Assembly: GCA_029990175.1 (NCBI GenBank)
Contig: JARKIP010000042.1
Coordinates: 1,550,001 to 1,614,000 of the forward strand
Origin: Petunia secreta
Taxonomy: Eukaryota > Streptophyta > Magnoliopsida > Solanales > Solanaceae
Direction of reading: 5' to 3'
DNA length: 64,000 nucleotides
Positions within the stretch are counted from its first letter, which is position 1. Every line of letters starts with the position of its first letter. Both the position numbers and the translations under genes were made by a program. The notes beneath the pieces are model-generated. The model was not told where the DNA came from. It was given only the letters and a program-made list of their open reading frames with translations, and ran no database searches. Positions 1-6,932 of the stretch are shown here, in pieces.

Positions 1-130
1 GTATTGGGTAAAAGTTGACCCACGGCGATTTGCCCCGGTCACGCAGATCACAACGATCGAACACGTTGCGACTAAGCAATCGCCGAAGCGGTTGAGCGAA
101 TCGCCGAAGCCTTGGATCCGAAGACGCGTT

Positions 131-161
131 ACCGAAGGCGAGCAGTGAGCTGAGCTTCGGT
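131..161. repeat. Short inverted repeat in LTR U3
   Basis: ACCGAAG at 131-137 pairs with CTTCGGT at 155-161. The diverged solo LTR at 12990-13542 has the same structure with a G-U pair. The inner sequence GCGAGCNGTNAGCTGAG is also largely conserved. Function is unknown. Confidence 0.6.
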
Positions 162-193
162 GACTATCTCCTCGGTCAAGCAACAGGGCCAAG

Positions 194-224
194 CCACCGA
201 GGTTGTAAATTCTCACCTCGGTGG
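194..224. repeat. Perfect 10-bp stem with 11-nt loop in LTR U3
   Basis: CCACCGAGGT at 194-203 is the reverse complement of ACCTCGGTGG at 215-224, with an 11-base loop. The solo LTR has a 9-bp version (13183-13191 with 13203-13211), also with an 11-base loop but with a different loop sequence. Confidence 0.75.
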
Positions 225-347
225 ATCCCCCTCGGTTCGTCCGGCTTTGCAGCCCACCACTTCACCCCACTAACTCAGCCACTACACCTCAAGATCGTGG
301 GACAACATGGCAACAGATAGTGGAGATCATGGGCAGAGACTTACATC

Positions 348-355
348 TATAAATA
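348..355 (+). promoter_or_regulatory. TATA box of the 5' LTR promoter
   Basis: TATAAATA in the context CATCTATAAATAGCAG. It is the only good TATA box in the LTR and should start the genomic RNA about 30 bases downstream. The same box recurs in the 3' LTR and in the second Tat-type LTR (22720-22727). Confidence 0.8.
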
Positions 356-560
356 GCAGTTCATTCCATGTAATAGGGATCCAGAAATTGATACCGAAAC
401 TCTGCCCAAATTTGTACTGAACATCCATATATTGAAAGCAAGTTATTTTACGCATTTTCCATCTATTTCGCGCATTATTTACCGCTTTGATACAAAGATT
501 TGCTTATATTCGAATCCAAATTCGATTTGTGTACCTAAAAACGATTTAGGCCCATACAAA

Positions 561-579
561 TTGGCGCCGTCTGTGGGGA
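561..579 (+). promoter_or_regulatory. Primer binding site, tRNA-Asp-like
   Basis: Two bases after the LTR end, TGGCGCCGTCTGTGGGGA resembles the TGGCGCC-type primer sites used by many Tat and Athila elements and usually assigned to tRNA-Asp. The tRNA assignment is by family knowledge; the position directly after the LTR is seen in the sequence. Confidence 0.8.
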
Positions 580-648
580 TATAAGCAATAACGCTTTGTT
601 CCAAAGTTCGAAATCTGTTTTTCGTCAAGAAATTTGTGATCTAACGCT

Positions 649-2871
649 ATGGCTGATAACAACAATGGTGGTAATGGTGATCGGGTTGACGTTCCGACGA
701 ACCAACAATCCTTCACCCCAATGACAACCGAAGAATTTCAAATGTATGTTGTCACCACGCTAAGAGCTCTCCAAAATAAGCAGGATGAGCAGGCTAGTAT
801 CAATGCCGAGTTTCGCGCCTCGCTAGAAGTGCGAAACAGCGCCGCCCCAAACGGCACCCAGCCCTCGGCTCCTGGTGGAGGCACCCCGTCTTTCGTTCCT
901 CAGGGCGCGACAACAGGGGGACCTCACAACGGAGCCGCGTCTGGGGGGTCGGGGAGTAATCCATCTTCCATGCCACACTTCGGGACGGTTCCCTCCGTGG
1001 CAGAAACAACGTCGTCGGTTGACGTTGAAAAAATGAGTAGAGAAATCGAGGCTCGCATCGAGGCGCGCGTCGAAAAACGCCTCGAACGCGTACCGGGGAT
1101 AAGCAAGGAGGAAGATGACCTCGACATCGAGCAATATAGGGAACAGCCTTATAAGCCCGAAGCAGCACCAGCTCCAACTCCTGTGGGTTTCAAACTCACA
1201 TTCCTCAAAAAGTACGATGGGACAACTGATCCCAAGGAGCATGTTAGGGAATACATGTCCATAGTAAAGAGCAACGACTTGACGTCCACGCAGCTTGAAT
1301 CCATGTTCTTAAAGAAGTTTGGTAGTTCGTTGGAAAAGGGTGCCCTTCGGTGGTATTTATGCTTGCCGCCAGGGTCAATCTCCTCGTTCAAAGAACTATC
1401 CCGCGCCTTTGTCAAAGCTCACACCGGCGCGCAAAAGATCCTCCAGAGGAAGGAGGATATATGTGAAGTGAAACAATGGCCCGGTGAGCCACTTAAAGAG
1501 TTCCTCGAGCGATTCCATGCTGAACGTATGGAGTTGCCTCGAATGGATGATACCTTGGCTATCATGGCCTTCGAAAAGGGTATCAACGGTCGCAATTCAA
1601 GTGCTGCTGCCGAATTGCGGAAAGAGTTGCAACAATATCAGGTCCTGACGTGGGAGGACCTGCATAGAAGAGCTTACTCCAAAATCAGATTGGAGGAGGC
1701 GGAGTTCAAAAACCGAGGTTACCAAAACCGAGGTGATATGTCAAATCGCGCCGAGGCGCCACGAAATAATTTGAAAGGGAGGTATGAACCTTATACTTCG
1801 CCGAGGCAACATGTTACTCAAAGGTTGGGAAACAACCCCGGTAACTCATACCCGACGTCTCACATAAGCCAAAGGCTTGGAGGGAAGGTTCAAACCAATA
1901 TGAACCAAAGGAATCCCTCGAGCTCCGCTTCGGTCCCAAGAAAGGATCTTCCCCGGATCCAAGATTATAATTTCAACATATCGACCTCGGAGCTGGTCGA
2001 CGTCGTTAAGGGGACAGCCGGGGTTAGAATTCCCAAAGACATGAGAACCCCGGCGGACAAAAGGGATCAGAATCTGCATTGCGAGTTTCATGCAGATTAT
2101 GGTCACAGAACCGAGGACTGCAAAGCTTTGCGCCTCGAGGTAGCTCACCTACTGAAAAAAGGAATCTTGGCTCAATTCCTCACTGACAAGGGGAAAGACA
2201 ATTTTTCAAAGAACCGGGGGGATGGGCAACCACCTCGGGCTCCACCCCCGGAGAGAGTAGTTAACGTCATCACCGGGGGGTCAGAAGTAAACGGCGTGAA
2301 CTTCGCCGCAGCTAAAAAATTTGCTAAGCTCTCCATCACCATGGAGAAAAGGACCCGAGTTGGAGGCTCGGGCAAGGACATCGTGTTCGATGAGGATGAC
2401 TGTGATGGGATGATGTTCCCCCATCACGATGCTCTAGTCATCATGCTAAGAATTAACAACGCCGACATCAAGAGAGTCTTGATTGACCCCGGTAGTTCGG
2501 TAAACATCATCAGCTACGGGGCGGTGAAGCAGATGTGGCTAAAAGGGGAAATCGTTCCCAAATCAACAGTGTTGGCTGGTTTTAACAACTCAACAGAGAA
2601 GACGTTGGGTGAAATCACGCTGAAGACATTCGCTGAGGGTGTCACCAAGGAGACACTGTTTCAAGTGATGCCCGAGGATCTGGCCTATAATGTAATCCTC
2701 GGGCGGCCATGGATCCATTCCATGGAAGCTGTTCCTTCCACTTTACACCAAGTGATCAAATTCCCAACGCCTTGGGGGGTTCAGTCAATTAAGGGGGAGC
2801 AGCGAGTAGCGAGGGAATGCTACTCGGTTGCACTGAAGAGTGGAGTCGCCCCGAGCGGGCCCAAAAAATAG
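649..2871 (+). CDS. Gag-protease of the Tat-type element
   Basis: A 740-residue protein. The N-terminus is low-complexity (Asn, Gly, Pro, Ser) and is followed by a charged segment. A retrotransposon Gag domain lies around residues 180-350, with the capsid-like core near ALRWYLCLPPGSISSF. At residue 478 there is a zinc-knuckle-like motif C-x2-H-x4-H-x4-C, in which the usual second Cys is His. The aspartic protease follows, with its active site at residue 613 (LIDPGSS, where many proteases have D-T/S-G). The protein packages the genomic RNA and processes the polyprotein. The ATG at 649 is the first in the frame after the primer site. It ends in UAG at 2869-2871 directly before pol in the same frame, and the stop context suggests readthrough. 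Confidence 0.92.
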   Translation: MADNNNGGNGDRVDVPTNQQSFTPMTTEEFQMYVVTTLRALQNKQDEQASINAEFRASLEVRNSAAPNGTQPSAPGGGTPSFVPQGATTGGPHNGAASGGSGSNPSSMPHFGTVPSVAETTSSVDVEKMSREIEARIEARVEKRLERVPGISKEEDDLDIEQYREQPYKPEAAPAPTPVGFKLTFLKKYDGTTDPKEHVREYMSIVKSNDLTSTQLESMFLKKFGSSLEKGALRWYLCLPPGSISSFKELSRAFVKAHTGAQKILQRKEDICEVKQWPGEPLKEFLERFHAERMELPRMDDTLAIMAFEKGINGRNSSAAAELRKELQQYQVLTWEDLHRRAYSKIRLEEAEFKNRGYQNRGDMSNRAEAPRNNLKGRYEPYTSPRQHVTQRLGNNPGNSYPTSHISQRLGGKVQTNMNQRNPSSSASVPRKDLPRIQDYNFNISTSELVDVVKGTAGVRIPKDMRTPADKRDQNLHCEFHADYGHRTEDCKALRLEVAHLLKKGILAQFLTDKGKDNFSKNRGDGQPPRAPPPERVVNVITGGSEVNGVNFAAAKKFAKLSITMEKRTRVGGSGKDIVFDEDDCDGMMFPHHDALVIMLRINNADIKRVLIDPGSSVNIISYGAVKQMWLKGEIVPKSTVLAGFNNSTEKTLGEITLKTFAEGVTKETLFQVMPEDLAYNVILGRPWIHSMEAVPSTLHQVIKFPTPWGVQSIKGEQRVARECYSVALKSGVAPSGPKK

Positions 2872-2877
2872 CAACCA
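2869..2877 (+). promoter_or_regulatory. Candidate leaky stop between gag-protease and pol
   Basis: The gag frame ends UAG followed by CAA CCA. This fits the UAG-CAR-YYA readthrough context known from tobamovirus-type leaky stops. Pol continues in the same frame without another stop to 5028, and the first ATG in pol is at 3073, inside conserved sequence. Translation of pol through the UAG is therefore plausible. The alternative is a simple nonsense mutation. Confidence 0.5.
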
Positions 2878-5028
2878 ACGCAACCGGGATCGAGCGAGGC
2901 GAGCCTCCAAAATGAAATTGAAAAGATCCCGGCATGCGTGCAAGAGCCTCGGAAGCAAAAAGCCGAGGACTCCACCATTGAGGAGCTGAACTCTTTCACT
3001 CTGCTGAAAGAGTTCCCAGAAAGGAAAGTGCACATCGGCTCGGAGTTGGACCCGAAGTCGAAAGAGGCAATTATGGAAGTTTTAAGGTCCAACCATGACT
3101 GTTTTGCTTGGGCTCATTCAGACATGACGGGTATCGATCCGGAGATCATGACTCACAAGCTGAATGTAGATCCAAGGTTCACCCCGGTGAAACAAAAGAA
3201 GAGACCTCACGCCGGGGTGAAAAAGAAGGCGATTGAAGATGAAACCACGAAGCTGCAAGAAAATGGTTTCATCAGAGAGGTGAAATACCCCGAATGGCTG
3301 GCAAATGTGGTAGTTGTGCCGAAGAAGAATGGCAAGTGGAGAATGTGTGTAGACTACACCGACCTGAATAAAGCTTGCCCCAAAGATTCTTACCCATTGC
3401 CACAAATCGACAGGTTAATAGACTCCACGGCTGGACACAAACTATTAACTTTCTTGGATGCATATTCGGGCTACAATCAAATCCTCATGGACCCTGAGGA
3501 CGAAGAAAAAACCTCGTTCATCACTGACCGAGGTACATTCTGTTACAAGGTCATGCCCTTCGGTCTCAAAAACGCCGGGGCGACTTACCAAAGGCTGGTA
3601 TGTCGCATGTTCAAGGAATATATTGGAAAGTCTATGGAAGTCTACATAGACGACATGCTCATCAAGTCGATCCAAATGGAGGATCACCTAAATCATCAGA
3701 GGGAGGCCTTTGCCGTGTTGAGACAATATGGCATGAAATTGAATCCTGAAAAGTGCGCCTTCGGCGTTGGGTCTGGCAAATTCTTGGGATTCATTGTCTC
3801 TGAACGGGGCATCGAGGCTAATCCTGACAAAATCAGAGCTATCGAAGAAATCCCCGAGAAGCTTACCGGGGTGAAAGAAGTCCAACGTTTGACTGGCCGA
3901 GTCGCTGCCTTGAGTCGTTTCATCTCAAGGTCCTCGGAGCGATGCCACAAATTCTTCTCCGTTTTGAGAAAAAACACTCACTTCGAATGGACACCGGAGT
4001 GCGAACAAGCGTTGAAAGACTTGAAACAGTATTTGGCTAACGCACCGTTGCTTGCCAAGCCAAAAGAAGGTGAAACATTGCTAGTCTATTTAGCAGTGTC
4101 CGAGGTATCAGTAAGTGCTGTGCTGGTTCGAGAAGAAGATGGCAAGCAGCAGCCCATTTACTATGTGAGCAAGACACTCCTCGACGCTGAGACCAGGTAT
4201 CCACATCTGGAAAAACTAGCTCTTGCTTTACTTGTTACTGCTCGGAAATTGCGGCCCTATTTTCAATGCCATCCAATAGCCGTAGTTTCAACCTTCCCTT
4301 TGAGAAATATTTTGCATAAGCCAGAGTTGTCGGGAAGATTATCAAAATGGGCGGTAGAGTTAAGTGAATATGACATCACCTATCAGCCTCGGAACGCCAT
4401 TAAGTCCCAAGTCTTGGCAGACTTCGTGGCAGACTTTAGCGTTGGAATCTTACCCGAGGCTGAAAAAGAAAACGCCGAAGCTAAAGGAACAACTCCGGGC
4501 TTATGGGTACTCTATACTGATGGAGCAACCAACTCCAAAGGTTCGGGGCTGGGCATAGTCTTGAGAGCACCCACCGGAGAAAAAATCAGACACTCGGTTC
4601 GATTCAAGAAAGTAACCAACAACGAGGCAGAATATGAGGCGGCTTTAGCGGGTTTAGAGTTGGCCAAAGAAATGGGGGTTGAAAGAATCGAATTGAGATG
4701 TGACTCTCAGTTAGTGGTGAACCAAATCCTCGGTGATTACACGGCTCGTGAGCCCAGAATGCAGTTATACCTAGATCGGGCACAAAGGATCTTGACCCAA
4801 TTCCAAGAATGGCAAGTTAAACAAGTGCCTCGGGAGGAGAACACCGAGGCTGATGCCTTGGCGAATCTGGGTTCGGCTATCGATGAAGATCACTCGGGGA
4901 CTGACTCGATGGTTCGGTTACTATCTGCACAGATGAGAGAGATGAAGCTGCAAGTCAACTCGGTGGACAACCGATGGGATTGGCGAAGTAAGTTCATCTC
5001 CTATTTCGACTCGGGGACTGTCCCCTAA
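2872..5028 (+). CDS. Pol: reverse transcriptase and two RNase H domains
   Basis: An open frame directly behind the gag UAG, with no ATG before 3073. The RT domain contains the conserved FLDAYSGYNQI region and the catalytic YIDD box at 3643-3654. The first RNase H domain follows (YLAVSEVSVSAVLV region); the position that is normally the first catalytic Asp is Ala, as in Tat elements where this domain is degenerate. A second, complete RNase H follows around 4510-4880, with TDGATN, NNEAEYEAA, RCDSQLV and ADALANLGS supplying the acidic residues. It copies genomic RNA into DNA and removes the RNA. The frame ends in UAA at 5026-5028, just before a conserved linker to integrase, which looks like a single-codon nonsense mutation. 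Confidence 0.9.
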   Translation, partial: QPTQPGSSEASLQNEIEKIPACVQEPRKQKAEDSTIEELNSFTLLKEFPERKVHIGSELDPKSKEAIMEVLRSNHDCFAWAHSDMTGIDPEIMTHKLNVDPRFTPVKQKKRPHAGVKKKAIEDETTKLQENGFIREVKYPEWLANVVVVPKKNGKWRMCVDYTDLNKACPKDSYPLPQIDRLIDSTAGHKLLTFLDAYSGYNQILMDPEDEEKTSFITDRGTFCYKVMPFGLKNAGATYQRLVCRMFKEYIGKSMEVYIDDMLIKSIQMEDHLNHQREAFAVLRQYGMKLNPEKCAFGVGSGKFLGFIVSERGIEANPDKIRAIEEIPEKLTGVKEVQRLTGRVAALSRFISRSSERCHKFFSVLRKNTHFEWTPECEQALKDLKQYLANAPLLAKPKEGETLLVYLAVSEVSVSAVLVREEDGKQQPIYYVSKTLLDAETRYPHLEKLALALLVTARKLRPYFQCHPIAVVSTFPLRNILHKPELSGRLSKWAVELSEYDITYQPRNAIKSQVLADFVADFSVGILPEAEKENAEAKGTTPGLWVLYTDGATNSKGSGLGIVLRAPTGEKIRHSVRFKKVTNNEAEYEAALAGLELAKEMGVERIELRCDSQLVVNQILGDYTAREPRMQLYLDRAQRILTQFQEWQVKQVPREENTEADALANLGSAIDEDHSGTDSMVRLLSAQMREMKLQVNSVDNRWDWRSKFISYFDSGTVP

Positions 5029-5076
5029 GATAAGAAAGAAGCGAAGAAGCTGAGGACCCAAGCTGCCTCGTATCAC

Positions 5077-6180
5077 ATGATCGAAGGCAATCTATACAAG
5101 AGGTTGTATTGCGGCCCGATGGCCAAATGTTTGGGTCCCGATGAGGCAAGATACGTGATGGCAGAAGTGCATGAAGGCGAGTGTGGCAACCACTCGGGGG
5201 CAAAATCCTTGGTGCGAAAGCTATTAAGAGCTGGGTATTACTGGCCCACTATCAGTACCGATGTGAGGGATTTTGTACAAAAATGTGACAAGTGCCAACG
5301 CCATGGGCGGCTGATCCACCAACAGGCCGAGCCTCTTCATTCGGTGGTGTCGCCATGGCCCTTCATGAAATGGGGAATGGACGTTGTTGGACCATTGCCC
5401 AAGGGAAAGGGTGGTGTTCGTTTCATCCTGGTATTGACTGATTACTTCACCAAATGGGTGGAAGCAGCGGCTCTCACTGAAGTTAAGCAAAAGCAAGTAA
5501 TCGACTTCATCAGAAAGAACATCATCTACAGGTTCGGGGTCCCAAGAGAAATTGCTTGCGACAATGGCAAACAATTCATGGGGACTGCTATCACCAACTT
5601 CTTCAAGCAGTGGGGTATCAAGAGAATAGCTTCGACTCCCTATCATCCAAGCGCCAATGGCCAAGCCGAGTCTTCAAACAGGATCATAATTGAGAATCTC
5701 AAGAAAAGGCTCGATGAGAAAAAAGGTCCTTGGCCCGAGGAGTTGCACGGGGTTCTGTGGGCCATGCGAACGACTGAAAAGAGCAGCACCGGAGAGACTC
5801 CCTTCTCTTTGGCGTATGGCATGGACTCTCTTATTCCCGTAGAGGTGGGCGAACCAAGCCTTCGATATGCCCATACGACCGAGGATGCACACCAGGAAGC
5901 AATGCGCATTGAGTTGGATCTGCTCGAAGAGAAGAGGGAGTTAGCTTTGGTTCGGTTGGTTGCTCAAAAGAGACAGATTGAAGCGTATCTCAACAGAAAG
6001 GCTAAATTCAGGGACTTCAAGGTCGGGGAGTATGTGCTGAAAACCGTGAAGCAATCAACCAAAGAAGAAAAAATGGAGGAAAGCTCATTGCAAATTGGGA
6101 AGGACCCTACAGAGTCAAAGCAATTGTTGGAAAAGGCTCTTATCAAATCGAAAGTTTGCAAGGAGAGCCTGAACCGTTGA
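5077..6180 (+). CDS. Integrase, C-terminus frameshifted
   Basis: It lies in the same frame as gag and pol and is separated from pol only by the UAA at 5026. The coding similarity already begins at 5029, so the ATG at 5077 is only the first Met after the stop. A zinc-binding HHCC region is present (NHSGAKS ... CDKCQRHG). The catalytic core has Asp in GMDVVGPL, Asp in ACDNGKQF and Glu in NGQAESSNR. After the A-run at 6068-6073 the frame is wrong. The typical C-terminal sequence (WEGPYRVK, then NISNLKRYY) continues in frame 3 and stops at 6216-6218. The last 35 or so residues of the visible frame are therefore nonsense. Joining of the cDNA to target DNA would be affected unless supplied by another copy. 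Confidence 0.85.
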   Translation: MIEGNLYKRLYCGPMAKCLGPDEARYVMAEVHEGECGNHSGAKSLVRKLLRAGYYWPTISTDVRDFVQKCDKCQRHGRLIHQQAEPLHSVVSPWPFMKWGMDVVGPLPKGKGGVRFILVLTDYFTKWVEAAALTEVKQKQVIDFIRKNIIYRFGVPREIACDNGKQFMGTAITNFFKQWGIKRIASTPYHPSANGQAESSNRIIIENLKKRLDEKKGPWPEELHGVLWAMRTTEKSSTGETPFSLAYGMDSLIPVEVGEPSLRYAHTTEDAHQEAMRIELDLLEEKRELALVRLVAQKRQIEAYLNRKAKFRDFKVGEYVLKTVKQSTKEEKMEESSLQIGKDPTESKQLLEKALIKSKVCKESLNR

Positions 6181-6218
6181 ATTGGAATATTTCCAACTTG
6201 AAGCGGTACTACTTCTAG

Positions 6219-6932
6219 TCGAGGTAAATATCTTCAAACTTCTTTAAATCAAACAGCCCCGAGCCGAACTCCGCTCCCATGGCATTAACAGAAAATGTAC
6301 TAACTCACCCCTCGTTCCGTCTTTTTGCTTGACCTTTTCAGGAAGCGAACCGAACCGATTCCAGTGCTCGGATCTTCATCAAGATTCACAACCGAACACT
6401 GGGGGGGAGTGAGAAGGGGTTGATATCGAGGTCTGCATCGAGCCTCCCAACCGAAGCTTATCTATCCGACAACCGGGGACTAACGCCCGGGGACTAGATT
6501 TAGTACATTGTAAATTAGCCCGGTAGCGGCGTGTTTGTCAGTTTTCTTTTATTTCGAAATTCTACCCAAGGTCCGTTTCGGCTTGGTTTTATGTACATAG
6601 CCTTTTGGCTCGTCAATATCAATAAGAACGACTTCGATTACACTCATTTTATCTGTTTAAATCTTACATTTTGAAGCCGCGTAATGCGTCGACCCGAGGA
6701 CGAGACGTCGCCCTAGGTTCGCATCGGTCAAATTCTGTCTAAATCTTGCAAGATTAAAGTAAAGTTTGCATCAAAGTGTCCGATATGCTTAAAAGGCCAT
6801 TACACAGAATAAGGATGCAAACATTTCTTACTGAAAGCCCGAAGGCTGAATATATACATTCTCAAAAGACCCGAAGGTCGAAAGTACAAACTCAAAAGCC
6901 CGAAGGCTTGCAAAAGAAGTGCTAAAAGTAAT
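6219..6932 (+). other. Untranslated spacer after pol
   Basis: There is no coding similarity on the + strand. On the - strand this is the 3' end of the antisense gene. Three short copies of a palindrome-like motif (AGCCCGAAGGCT, GACCCGAAGGTC, AGCCCGAAGGCT) lie between 6836 and 6912. A CT/GA-rich patch at 6380-6420 includes GGGGGGAG. Confidence 0.6.

Larger units (their letters stand above)
1..558 (+). repeat. 5' LTR of the Tat-type element
   Basis: It begins TGTATTGGG (the first T lies outside the window) and ends CCCATACA, giving the TG..CA ends of an LTR. A TATA box (TATAAATA) lies at 348-355, so U3 covers about the first 380 bases. It matches 10166-10725 except C276 versus T10442 and one C missing near the 3' end. 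U3 is rich in short GAGG/CCTC and CCGAAG/CTTCGG motifs that form inverted repeats (see 194-224). Confidence 0.95.

Noticed and set aside
800..1415. Several - strand open frames opposite the gag start
   Set aside because: They overlap well-supported Gag coding sequence and have no recognisable domain; shadows of a GC-rich gene.
6061..6080. Programmed frameshift at the integrase A-run
   Set aside because: Frameshifting near the very end of integrase would serve no known purpose; a lost A in a homopolymer explains it better.
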